Positions 45,748 to 54,365 of a stretch of DNA of 64,000 nt are shown here, in pieces. Both the position numbers and the translations under genes were made by a program. This DNA comes from Herbinix sp. (GTDB lineage Bacteria; Bacillota; Clostridia; Lachnospirales; Lachnospiraceae): NCBI GenBank assembly GCA_029240245.1, contig JARBTJ010000009.1, positions 1-64,000 of the forward strand. The letters are read 5' to 3'. The first letter of the stretch is position 1, and the number at the start of each line of letters is the position of its first letter. A model generated the notes under the pieces. That model was not told the DNA's origin and did no database searches. It saw only the letters and a list, made by a program, of their open reading frames with translations.

Positions 45748-47958
45748 TTAATTTGTCGGTATTCCATCCCCTGAATTCGTAGCAAAGTAAATATCATCAA
45801 TATAATAAGTACCTGTATTCCATTCACCGATTCGTATTTCCTTGATTGCAGCTTTATTAATCCCGGTCGTCTGGCTCAAGGACAGGGATATCTTAGTCCA
45901 TTGGTTTTGAACCGACTGAGCAGAAGTCCAGGTGCTCCAAACAGCATTACTGCTGTCAACGAGAGTTACCTTGATGGTATTTACACCCTGGGTATCCCTT
46001 ACGTAGAAGTTTAAGTAGTTTTTACCCGTGGCATCCACGGAAGCTCCGCTTTGCGGTGTAACTTTCACGCAGCGAGCCGTTGTGCCCGGATCACCGGAAG
46101 AAGTTACGGTTAGCTTTACACTTCCCGTGGTGCTGGCATTAGCAGTAGAGGAATCATAGGCCACCGAAGCATTGGTGCCTGCACTAAAGCCTGAACTTCC
46201 CGTAAATTTTTGGAACCATGTTGCAGATGAGGTCTGATTAATCGGAGTGATGTAAAATACCTCCCATGCTCCCGCAATAGAACCACTATTTGCATAGAGA
46301 ACCCCATTATTATTTATGTCAGTTTTTACGAAATTATTATTTGCCACGGACTTAAAGGCATATTGTGTATCCGTTACCTTATAAGGAATAAACTTTTCCC
46401 AGGCATTAATAGCATCGCTTCTTGCAAGCAACTGGCTGCTTTCATCGATCACTGCGCATACGTAATCATCATTGGCTCCCGATCGAAATGAGATGGTACC
46501 GTCACTGTTATTCACAATTGTAATCTTTTCCCAGGCACCACCATAGGCATCACGGTTTGCGATTAATGGAGCAGTACCGGTGTTATCCGCACAGACCACC
46601 TTACTATTTGCCACGGAAGTCAGATAATAGTCACCGTTTGCTATGTTTGCCACCGGATAATTGGTCTGTCCGGCTGTAAAATACGGCTGAATGGCATTAA
46701 TTAATGTAGTATTCGGAGTACAGCTATCCACATTTGACCAACGGGAACGTATTGTCGCTTCCGAATCGGTAGCTACATTTGCTGCGGTTACATTTTGATT
46801 ATAGATCCCCCAGTTATTGTTGGTACCGGTTACCTTATAGGTCCAGGAAGTCCAGCTAAAGCCCGAATCATTTAGAAGCTGCAGACCCTGCTGCCAAGCG
46901 GAAGTATTGCTCATAAAATTAAATTCACCCATCAAACTGGGCACATTGTAGTTCTGGTTCTTAATACTGTTTATCTTACCCTGCATACTACTTACCTGTC
47001 CGCCGTTGGCATTATCATAATCATCATAAAGATAATTATGATATTCATACATAACATTGGTCCACCCATAGGTGGAGGGATTGGGTAGATCCACTGGATT
47101 CCAGGTTGCTTCCATGATAATCACGTGATTCGGATCTGCTGAACGAATGACATTGTAAGCGTTATTATAAATACTCCATAATGTACTATGCAAATAATCA
47201 TCAGAGTAGCCAGAATTGTAACGGTAGGTACAATAGGGTTCATTCAGCAGATCATAGCCTGCTACTGTTGGATTACCGTTATAGTGTTGGGCAATACGAT
47301 ACCAAAGGTCATAGAATTTTTGCTGATTATTATAAGCATTACTTCCAAAGAAGAACTCGGAAGCCCCTACTTTATTACTACCCCCGTCAATACCGGAGTG
47401 ATCACTGCCATTTTGGGATCCCGGAGCACCATGCATATCCAGTATAACATAAATATTTCTCTCCCCTGCCTCCTGAACAAACCAGTCCATACGGGTAAAT
47501 GCATTCGGAAGAATATTACCGTTAAAATCAACCAGATTCATATACCAGAAGGGTAGGCGAATGCAATTCATACCCAGTGACTGACATCGGTCAAAATCAG
47601 CCTCTGTCCAATAATTGTCCTGATAAACCTCTACCAGTTCCCTCATGGTTGCTTCATCAAAGCGAGCCGTTAAAGTCTCATAGATATCCATTTCGCAGGT
47701 TACTGTATACTGTCCGGAGCTGTAAGCCGTCGGTGTCATCCAAAATTCTTGCAATAAATAGCCACCTGCATTCGTGCCACGAAGTTGTACGATGTCACCA
47801 TTGCCATTATTGTTGCGTAATACTTTTCCGTTCGCCTTTAAAAAACCTGAAGATGTAATTGCTGCCTTTGCTACCTGGGTAGGTGTCATCGTTACCGTTA
47901 ACATGCTGACCATACATAAGATTGATAAAATGCGGAACATAAACCTCCTTTGTTTCAT
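45748..47958 (-). CDS. secreted GH5 glycosidase with fascin-like and carbohydrate-binding domains
   Basis: This 736-residue secreted enzyme has a signal peptide (1-33), a GH5 barrel (about 34-425) with acid/base Glu240 in LLNEPY and nucleophile Glu345 in MGEFNF, and HGAPGSQNG as in exo-beta-1,3-glucanase-like GH5 members. Residues about 445-590 form a beta-trefoil, fascin-like domain (NGDYYLTSVANSKVVCAD, FRSGANDDYVCAV, FKSVANNNFVKTD), as seen in fungal-type glucan hydrolases. The last 140 residues form a jelly-roll carbohydrate-binding module ending GTYYIDDIYFA. The substrate is probably a beta-glucan. An upstream ATG opens the frame earlier, but GGAGG fixes the start at 47958. Confidence 0.88.
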   Translation of the reverse strand: MKQRRFMFRILSILCMVSMLTVTMTPTQVAKAAITSSGFLKANGKVLRNNNGNGDIVQLRGTNAGGYLLQEFWMTPTAYSSGQYTVTCEMDIYETLTARFDEATMRELVEVYQDNYWTEADFDRCQSLGMNCIRLPFWYMNLVDFNGNILPNAFTRMDWFVQEAGERNIYVILDMHGAPGSQNGSDHSGIDGGSNKVGASEFFFGSNAYNNQQKFYDLWYRIAQHYNGNPTVAGYDLLNEPYCTYRYNSGYSDDYLHSTLWSIYNNAYNVIRSADPNHVIIMEATWNPVDLPNPSTYGWTNVMYEYHNYLYDDYDNANGGQVSSMQGKINSIKNQNYNVPSLMGEFNFMSNTSAWQQGLQLLNDSGFSWTSWTYKVTGTNNNWGIYNQNVTAANVATDSEATIRSRWSNVDSCTPNTTLINAIQPYFTAGQTNYPVANIANGDYYLTSVANSKVVCADNTGTAPLIANRDAYGGAWEKITIVNNSDGTISFRSGANDDYVCAVIDESSQLLARSDAINAWEKFIPYKVTDTQYAFKSVANNNFVKTDINNNGVLYANSGSIAGAWEVFYITPINQTSSATWFQKFTGSSGFSAGTNASVAYDSSTANASTTGSVKLTVTSSGDPGTTARCVKVTPQSGASVDATGKNYLNFYVRDTQGVNTIKVTLVDSSNAVWSTWTSAQSVQNQWTKISLSLSQTTGINKAAIKEIRIGEWNTGTYYIDDIYFATNSGDGIPTN

Positions 47959-48630
47959 GTTTACCTCCATTCTGCCGCCACCTGCGGCCATCCCATAATT
48001 ATCACCGGTACCGGGTTCCTAGGCGTACCCATAATGATTCTCACGTTTTACCGGTCTTTTGTATTCGCTTACATAAAAACGTTTTTTGCTTACACTAGAT
48101 TCTATGAAATTATTACCAATACATTCTAGGTATTTATTATTATTTTTGTTATATTTCACGTTAATAATTTTGTTCTAAAGCTATATAAATCCAATCAGCA
48201 TGTATATAATCATATGTTCTGACCCAATCTTCTCTGATCGCCTTATATTCGATTTTATTATCTGTAATAAAAGTAAGATAAAAACAGAATTTGTAATAAT
48301 CCTAGGGATTAGTAGATTTATCTGTGGTATGATCTTGCATAGGACTTATCCCAACATCGTAATATAGCCTGTCCATATGACAAAATTAATTATTTCCTCT
48401 TATAATCAGTCAACATATCTCTTAAACATGACCGAATATAATCTTCTGTTATTCGTTTTGATATTATAGTTTAAAGTTACAAATAAAAATTTTTATAAAA
48501 ATTCAACAAATTTTTATCCGTATTTATCTATTAGGAAAAGGAGCTTAAACAAGCTTTCCGATCTCGAAATAATGAAATGTCTGGAGAACTTTCTGAATGC
48601 GAGAAGTAAATATATACCCTTAATAGATAC
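47959..48630. other. long intergenic region before the GH5 gene
   Basis: About 670 bases of AT-rich DNA lie between the GH5 gene and the 3' end of the M20 peptidase gene. They hold the GH5 promoter, a candidate catabolite-repression site and, at about 48535-48562, a weak hairpin (AGCTT-aaac-AAGCT) that may end the peptidase mRNA. No gene was recognised. Confidence 0.45.
48060..48073 (-). promoter_or_regulatory. candidate CcpA (cre) site
   Basis: The minus-strand sequence TGTAAGCGAATACA agrees with most positions of the Bacillus cre consensus (TGWAARCGYTWNCW). It lies about 100 bases before the GH5 start, so catabolite repression of the glycosidase is plausible. Confidence 0.45.
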
Positions 48631-49746
48631 CTAGCTTCTGCTGATCATTAATTTCATTACAATACTGCAGCATTTTACCAAATCTTCAACATGGGTATAT
48701 TCCTCGCAGGAATGTACCTTATGCATACCACAGGACAGGACAATTCCTGTGATGCCATTTCTGACAAAGTTATTGTTATCGCTGCCACCAAAGGTATCGG
48801 TAAAACGGTACTCATAGCAAAGCTCCTTGCATACTTTCTCGTAACGAGTCACTACCGGATGATTTCGATCAATATCATAGGCGAGGCATCCGAAGGAGGT
48901 CTCAAACTCGAGATTTGCTTTGTTCTTTGCAGCAATATCACGGAATATTCCTTCTATATTGGCCACCTCTGATAAAGCCTTTTCGTGCTTTAGGCTTCGC
49001 ACCTCACCCCTAAGGATACATTCCTCAGGTACAATATTTTTTGCCTTGCCTCCCTCGATTAGTCCGATATTAGCCGTAGTTTCTTCATCAATTCGACCCT
49101 GTTGGATAAGTGTAATCGCTTCCGCCGCAATCCGGATTGCATTAATCCCCTGTTCCGGTGCAAAGCCAGCATGGGAGGCTTTCCCGATAAACTTTGCAGT
49201 AAAGGCTTCTACGGTAGGTGCTTTCAGGGCTGCAGTTCCTACCGGCCCATCAAGATCAAGCACATATGCCTCCTTGGCTTTCACTTTCTTATAATCAAAA
49301 ACATCGCTTCCCTTAAGATAAACCTCTTCTGCAATCGGAAATAAAACTTCCAGACTGCGGTGTGGGATTCCTTGCTCCTTTATTGTACGAATTGCCTCAA
49401 TAATTGAAACAATACCCGCAACATCGTCTGCTCCAAGCACCGTACATCCGTCGCTGGTTATCCTCCCATCCGCCTGTATGACCGCCACTTTATGTATTCC
49501 CGGCTTTACCGTATCCATATGTGCGGAAAAAAGAATAGGATCACCCTCTAATTCTCCGTCCAAATAACCGTAGATATTACCGCAGTTTCCCTGATAATAC
49601 TCTCCTGCTCCGTCCTCCTCTACGGTAAATCCAAGCTCCAGTAACATTTTCGTCAGGGCATCCGCCATAGCTCTTTCCTGAAAGGACTCCGCATCTATGG
49701 CCACCAGTGAGCAAAACTCTTTGACGATTCTTTCTTTATTTATCAT
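48631..49746 (-). CDS. M20-family metallopeptidase (PepT-like)
   Basis: This 371-residue cytosolic enzyme shows the two-metal M20 aminopeptidase/dipeptidase fold. Metal-site residues are in FSAHMDTV (His, Asp), LGADDVAG, the Glu-Glu of PIAEEVYLKG and DLDGPVG, and a C-terminal His in CGMHKVHSCEEY. The GKASHAGFAPEQGINAI segment begins the dimerisation domain, as in peptidase T and the YqjE group. The likely role is release of amino acids from small peptides, possibly those brought in by Opp (inference). It lies divergent to the T-box and proS region with a normal AAAGG ribosome site. Confidence 0.85.
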   Translation of the reverse strand: MINKERIVKEFCSLVAIDAESFQERAMADALTKMLLELGFTVEEDGAGEYYQGNCGNIYGYLDGELEGDPILFSAHMDTVKPGIHKVAVIQADGRITSDGCTVLGADDVAGIVSIIEAIRTIKEQGIPHRSLEVLFPIAEEVYLKGSDVFDYKKVKAKEAYVLDLDGPVGTAALKAPTVEAFTAKFIGKASHAGFAPEQGINAIRIAAEAITLIQQGRIDEETTANIGLIEGGKAKNIVPEECILRGEVRSLKHEKALSEVANIEGIFRDIAAKNKANLEFETSFGCLAYDIDRNHPVVTRYEKVCKELCYEYRFTDTFGGSDNNNFVRNGITGIVLSCGMHKVHSCEEYTHVEDLVKCCSIVMKLMISRS

Positions 49747-49925
49747 GATATACAGACCTTTCTTTGTGACTATTAGTTATTCAGTTATTTTTTATTCGAC
49801 GCTTTTATTATTATTCTATCTGATTATTCTGCTCTTCGTTTATTATTGCTAATATTATATACTCTGTGTATGAGAAAAGCAATTTGGCCTACCAAATTTA
49901 AAAGTCATTCTACTACAACATGCTG

Positions 49926-49954
49926 TTGACTTCCCAAGGTTTCTATGCTAGAAT
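49926..49954 (+). promoter_or_regulatory. promoter of the T-box/proS unit
   Basis: TTGACT (49926-49931) and TAGAAT (49949-49954) are separated by 17 bases, just before the T-box leader. This fits a normal sigma-A promoter. Confidence 0.6.
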
Positions 49955-49960
49955 TCAGAA

Positions 49961-50237
49961 AATATCAAAAAGCGAAGAAAAGAAATAGTAGATATTTCAG
50001 AATTTTCAGAGAGAAGATGGCTGGTGCAAATCTTTAAGGACGAAATATCGAACCCATCTTGGAGCTGTGAACCGAACCCCCGCGAAGTAGGCCTCACCGG
50101 AATTCCACCGTTATAGGGATGCAGTATCCGGTTTTCTATATGCTTCGTACTGTATGAGTGCAGAGATTTCTCTGAAATTAGGTGGTAACGCGGACTTATC
50201 CGCCCTAAGTCGATTTATTTGACTTGGGGCTTTTTTA
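49961..50237 (+). promoter_or_regulatory. T-box leader (proline-responsive) of proS
   Basis: This is a typical tRNA-sensing T-box. It has a stem I with GAGAGAAGATGG pairing to CCATCTTGGAG, and the specifier codon CCC (Pro) at 50053-50055 in GAACCCATC. The conserved T-box sequence AGGTGGTAACGCGG lies at 50180-50193, followed by a terminator: CCCTAAGTC (50203-50211) / GACTTGGGG (50221-50229) and a run of six T. Uncharged proline tRNA is expected to let transcription read through into proS. Confidence 0.92.
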
Positions 50238-50457
50238 TTACATGCTTTTATATAAGGATAATGTAATCCCAGAAAATAAAGTAATCAAATTAGGTGCTAG
50301 AACATTACACTATAAAATTGTGGATAGTGTAACATAACTTATGGATGTTGTAACAACTGGGAATAAAAGATTTCAAAAAAATACAGGTATGTCAATCTTG
50401 CCACAACCAAATAATAATAAAAATAATAATAAAATAATAAGACCAGGAGGTTATTGT

Positions 50458-52200
50458 ATGAAGTTAAGAAATCTAGTAGGAGACAGATTTAAGGAAAGAC
50501 CGTCCGATTGTGTCATCGACAGCCATGCGCTAATGGTACGTGGTGGTTATATGAAATATGTAGCGAACGGTATCTATTCCTCCTATCCACCTCTTAAGAG
50601 AATCCTGAAGAAGATTGAGCAGATAATCAGAGAAGAAATGGATGGGATTGATGGTCAGGAAGTGCAGTTTCCGGTTGCTCTACCCGGCTCCTTATGGGAG
50701 GAATCAGGGCGTATGAATAGTGTCGGAAGCGAGCTCATACGTTTTAAAGACAGAAACGGCAGCTCCATGGTGTTAGGTATGACCCACGAGGAAGTAGCCG
50801 TTCAAATGGTTCGGGAATATGCACAGAGCTATGTTAAATATCCCTTTATGATCTATCAAATCCAAACAAAATTCCGGGACGAAGCCCGCCCCCGGGCCGG
50901 ATTAATCCGAGTACGTGAATTTACAATGAAGGATGCTTATTCGTTCCATACCTCCCAGAAGGACTTGGAGGCCTACTATGAAAAATGCTATCATGCCTAC
51001 GAAAGGATTTTTGCAAGAACCGGGATTCCTGAAGTAATCACAGTTGCATCGGATTCCGGTATGATGGGCGGTAATATTTCACATGAATTTATGTTGTTGA
51101 CTCCGATCGGTGAAGATTCGATCGCAATCTGTACGGATTGTGATTATAAAGCTAATTTGGAAGCTGCGGTAAGCGTTATTCATAATAGTAATACCCATCC
51201 CTCAGAGGAAATTCAGCTGGTACACACCCCGAACGCTTCTACGATTGAGGAGGTAGCAGTCTTCTTAAATATCCCTGTAGAAAACACCTGTAAGGCTGTC
51301 GTATATCAAACGAATCTGACCGATGAATATGTTATAGTATTTATCCGCGGCGATTTGGATATCAATGAAACCAAGCTGACTAAGCATCTAAAAGAGGAAA
51401 TCCATCCTGCTCTGATTACAGAGGAAAGCGGCTTAAACGACGGCTATATCGGCCCTTATAAGCTTTCCGGACAGTTTATTGTTCTTTTCGATCTATCTCT
51501 GCAAAATATCAGTAACCTTGCCTGTGGGGGTAATCAAGAGGGTTATCACTACCTTGGTTTTCAAATTGAAAGAGATTACGGATCTGTGGATTATCTAGAT
51601 CTTGCTAAGATAAAAGAAGGCGGAATTTGCCCAAAATGCGGTAGGCACTCCATTACCATTTCCCGCGGCATAGAAGTGGGTAATATCTTTCAGCTCGGAA
51701 TTAAATATTCAAAAGCAATGAATATGCAGTATAGCGACAAGGATGGCAATCTTCAAAATCCAATCATGGGTTGTTATGGAATCGGCGTCGGTCGCCTTGC
51801 AGCCTCTGTCTGCGAAGCCCGTCATGATGATTATGGCCCGATCTGGCCCATTACCATCGCCCCTTGGCAGGTCCATCTCTGCTGTCTCCGCGCGGATGAC
51901 GAACATGCAAAAGCCTGTGCAGATTCTATCTATGAAACATTACTTAAGGAAAAAATTGAGGTTCTCTATGATGAAAGAAATGTAAGACCGGGAGTTATGT
52001 TCTCCGATGCCGATTTATTCGGTATACCTATCCGGGTAATTGTAAGTCCAAGAAATGTTGGGGAAGGTATTGTAGAAATCATCACACGCGATAAGAGCAT
52101 TAACAAAAGGGTAACTATTTTGGAAATCACAACTGCTATAAATGAGCTTTTAGCCATGCTAACAGCAGATTTAGAGGGGCTTACATCTGCTCTCGAGTAG
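50458..52200 (+). CDS. proS: prolyl-tRNA synthetase
   Basis: This 580-residue class II synthetase attaches proline to tRNA-Pro. Visible are motif 1 around YSSYPPLKRILKKIEQIIREEMDGIDGQEVQFP, motif 2 FRDEARPRAGLIRVREFTMKDAYSFH, the insertion (editing, YbaK-like) domain about 220-400 (NASTIEEVAVFLNIPVENTCKAVVY, EYVIVFIRGDLDINETKL), motif 3 GCYGIGVGRLAASVCE, and the anticodon-binding domain (IWPITIAPWQVHLC, YDERNVRPGVMFSDADLFGIPIRVIV). The frame is open from 50341, but the AGGAGG site fixes ATG 50458. The T-box leader controls it. A repeat half-copy starts directly after its stop codon. Confidence 0.95.
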   Translation: MKLRNLVGDRFKERPSDCVIDSHALMVRGGYMKYVANGIYSSYPPLKRILKKIEQIIREEMDGIDGQEVQFPVALPGSLWEESGRMNSVGSELIRFKDRNGSSMVLGMTHEEVAVQMVREYAQSYVKYPFMIYQIQTKFRDEARPRAGLIRVREFTMKDAYSFHTSQKDLEAYYEKCYHAYERIFARTGIPEVITVASDSGMMGGNISHEFMLLTPIGEDSIAICTDCDYKANLEAAVSVIHNSNTHPSEEIQLVHTPNASTIEEVAVFLNIPVENTCKAVVYQTNLTDEYVIVFIRGDLDINETKLTKHLKEEIHPALITEESGLNDGYIGPYKLSGQFIVLFDLSLQNISNLACGGNQEGYHYLGFQIERDYGSVDYLDLAKIKEGGICPKCGRHSITISRGIEVGNIFQLGIKYSKAMNMQYSDKDGNLQNPIMGCYGIGVGRLAASVCEARHDDYGPIWPITIAPWQVHLCCLRADDEHAKACADSIYETLLKEKIEVLYDERNVRPGVMFSDADLFGIPIRVIVSPRNVGEGIVEIITRDKSINKRVTILEITTAINELLAMLTADLEGLTSALE

Positions 52201-52248
52201 TATAGTTGTATGTGTAATTAATATCTTATATGAGTTTCGTAATTGCCT
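52201..52248 (+). repeat. half copy of the dispersed palindromic repeat
   Basis: Directly after the proS stop codon, GTTGTATGTGTAATTAATAT and TGAGTTTCGTAATTGCC match the right arm of the 30.7 kb element (GTTGTATGCGCAATTAATAC ... GAGTTTCGCAAACGCC). The other arm is missing. Confidence 0.55.
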
Positions 52249-52286
52249 AAAATAATCTTTATTGAAGCAATATATTGCCAACAAAA

Positions 52287-52343
52287 AAACCGCTTTTCCG
52301 GTGTCAGCTTATCATAAATAATACTGATACCAGAAAAGCGGTA
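52287..52343. terminator. terminator of the lipoprotein gene at 52.4 kb
   Basis: The 19-base arms ACCGCTTTTCCGGTGTCAG (52289-52307) and CTGATACCAGAAAAGCGGT (52324-52342) pair with two mismatches. On the minus strand a run of seven T follows, so it ends the small lipoprotein gene. Confidence 0.8.
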
Positions 52344-52358
52344 CTTCTTAAGCTATTA

Positions 52359-52991
52359 CTATTGTGGTGCTTTCTCTTTCTTTCCTGTAATACTGCTGGT
52401 CGCATCCATTTCAAATGAAGTTTCTGCTTCATCTGTCATGAAATATACATTTCCTTCAACCTTTGCGTCTACTAGCTGGAAGTGTTTCGCATTCACATAA
52501 ATATCACCAACGAATGTTCCGCTTTGAATTCTTGCTTCCGGACTGTTAACGGTAAGTTTCGGCGCAGTCAAGGTATAACGTGCTGTTACCTTCCTGTTTT
52601 CATCCTGTTCGTATAAAGCGATCTTTCTCTGAATTAAGTCATTACCGTTTTCATCCTGTTTTCCGTTTTTGAATTCGCCATCCAAAACAAGATCCTGATT
52701 CAATGTCATATCCTTTAGAAGACAGATAATCCAGGTTCCTTTTGTACTGATTGCATTCAAAAATGCTTCCTCTGTATTAACGATTGAAGCGGTAGTCACC
52801 ACATCGGCTCCGCCCGTCGGTGTTGTCTCAGCAGTAGTTGTCGGCGTTGGTGCCGTGGTGGACGCTGCTGTAGTCGGCGTTGCTGCTCCGCCGGTCGGTG
52901 TAGGTGTTGCTCCATCATCATCGTTGGTTCCACATCCTGTAAGCAATGTAATCAGAATACATAATGTTAATAATGTGATTTTAACTTTCAT
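52359..52991 (-). CDS. small lipoprotein with Thr/Pro linker, possibly FLEET-associated
   Basis: This 210-residue lipoprotein has lipobox LLTGC, then a Thr/Pro/Ala-rich linker (about 28-66: PTPTGGAATPTTAAS and similar), then a domain of about 140 residues rich in strand-like repeats (LNQDLVLDGEFKNG, YTLTAPKLTVNSPEARIQSGTF, AKHFQLVDAKVEGNVYF). That resembles a bactofilin- or beta-helix-type surface domain. No flavinylation or heme motif is seen. It is downstream of the electron-transfer genes on the same strand, but a strong hairpin separates them, so it may have its own promoter. The link to electron transfer is only positional. Confidence 0.6.
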   Translation of the reverse strand: MKVKITLLTLCILITLLTGCGTNDDDGATPTPTGGAATPTTAASTTAPTPTTTAETTPTGGADVVTTASIVNTEEAFLNAISTKGTWIICLLKDMTLNQDLVLDGEFKNGKQDENGNDLIQRKIALYEQDENRKVTARYTLTAPKLTVNSPEARIQSGTFVGDIYVNAKHFQLVDAKVEGNVYFMTDEAETSFEMDATSSITGKKEKAPQ

Positions 52992-53061
52992 TTAAAATCC
53001 TCCTTATGAATATCTTTTCATAATCCTCATTATTTCCATTATTGTAAAAATAATTCAAAAT

Positions 53062-53142
53062 AATAAAAAATAATAAACATCTCCTAAAAATCTTCCTAAG
53101 AAATAAATTCATCAGGAGGATTGAAGAGATGCTTATTATTAT
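53062..53142 (-). terminator. terminator after fmnB
   Basis: Long imperfect arms, AATAATAAACATCTC...AATCTTCCT (53069-53097) and AGGAGGATTGAAGAGATG...TTATTATT (53114-53140), form a stem. On the minus strand it ends in TTTTTTATTATTTT, closing the FLEET operon after fmnB. Confidence 0.75.
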
Positions 53143-53226
53143 AATTGTATCAAGAAGAATAACTGCTATACCGGTTTTGTTTTATCCTTAAACAAGATCA
53201 ACTTGATTACGATATGAAAATCCTTC

Positions 53227-54273
53227 TTACTTATTGATATAGCTTTCAAAGCCACTGCTGAATTTCTCATCACCATTACTGTATACCCATAATGCTTCTG
53301 TATCCGACAGGCTTTCTACTAATGCCAGTCCTTGTTCAAAGGGCATATTAAATACAGCGGTAGAGAGGGCATCCGCAAGACCGCCATCCTTCGTTAATAT
53401 AGAAACGGAGGCGTAATAGTTCGCCGGCATTAAGGTTTTCGGGTCGATGATATGATGATACTGCTTATCCTCCACAACATAAAATCTTTCGTATACGCCG
53501 CTGGTAACCAGTGACATATTTTTCAAATTTAAGATATATAAATTAGTTTCATCGCTTTCTGTGTCAGGATTTTGAATACCTACCTTCCAGTCTTCTTTAC
53601 TGTCAGCCTTAGCTCCTAAGGTCCGTACATTTCCTCCCACACTTAAGGACCCACTGGTAAATCCGCTTTCATAAACGATATAAGCAACCTTTTCTGTTGC
53701 GTAGCCTTTGGCGATTGCACCAACATCCAGCTTCATTTTAGGGTCCTCTAAATAAACAGTGGATTCTTCTTCATTGATCATAACTTTATTAAAATCCGTA
53801 TGTTTTGCCTTTTCTTTTAAGACATCCATCGGAGGTAATTTCGCATTCACAGGGTCATCGATACCTTCTGTTCGGTAATCATGCCAGATAGATAGCACTG
53901 CGCCGTATGCCACATTTACTTTCCCCTCGGTTAGCTGGTAAGCTTCCCTTGAAAAAAGGAGCAAATCGATAATTCTCTGATCCACCTTAACCGGTGCAAT
54001 ACCGGCGTTATCATTAATGGTTTTTATATTGTTAATACCTTCGTAGTCATTATAGATATCATATAATTTGTGATATTCGCCTAGCTTGTCATAGATGATC
54101 TGAGCATATTCCGAGAATTCATCCTGATCTTTTGTGTAGCCCACAATAGTAGTAACCGTATCGAATAATTCAAGGAAGGTAGCCTCAAAACGTACCTTTT
54201 TCGTATTATTGCAAGCGGATAAGCTACAAATTAGAATAATCATTACTAAAATCGTCAATATTTTTCTACTCAA
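53227..54273 (-). CDS. fmnB: FAD:protein FMN transferase (ApbE family), FmnB-like lipoprotein
   Basis: This protein of about 348 residues attaches FMN by a phosphoester bond to Thr/Ser of exported proteins. It has a lipoprotein signal (lipobox LSAC). ApbE features are visible: DTVTTIVGY, NVAYGAVLSIWHDYR, KLDVGAIAKGYATEKV, SLSVGGNVRTLG, YHHIIDPKTLMPA and the metal-binding DGGLADALSTAVFNM. The start is probably the TTG at 54273, eight bases after AAAGG; the GTG at 54282 overlaps that site. It is the gene following pplA on the same strand, matching Listeria FmnB, which flavinylates PplA. A hairpin terminator lies between the two genes. Confidence 0.92.
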   Translation of the reverse strand: MSRKILTILVMIILICSLSACNNTKKVRFEATFLELFDTVTTIVGYTKDQDEFSEYAQIIYDKLGEYHKLYDIYNDYEGINNIKTINDNAGIAPVKVDQRIIDLLLFSREAYQLTEGKVNVAYGAVLSIWHDYRTEGIDDPVNAKLPPMDVLKEKAKHTDFNKVMINEEESTVYLEDPKMKLDVGAIAKGYATEKVAYIVYESGFTSGSLSVGGNVRTLGAKADSKEDWKVGIQNPDTESDETNLYILNLKNMSLVTSGVYERFYVVEDKQYHHIIDPKTLMPANYYASVSILTKDGGLADALSTAVFNMPFEQGLALVESLSDTEALWVYSNGDEKFSSGFESYINK

Positions 54274-54295
54274 GATAATCACCTTTCGTTCCTTA

Positions 54296-54328
54296 ATAAA
54301 AATAGGGGCAGTAACCCTGCCCCCAAAA
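54296..54328 (-). terminator. intra-operon terminator between pplA and fmnB
   Basis: The perfect stem GGGGCAG (54305-54311) / CTGCCCC (54317-54323) with a five-base loop is followed on the minus strand by CTATTTTTATT. It lies 40 bases after pplA and 20-30 bases before fmnB, so it should partly stop transcription and favour pplA. Confidence 0.75.
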
Positions 54329-54365
54329 GTTATTGTGTAAACTGTTAACAGATTTTACTTATCAA

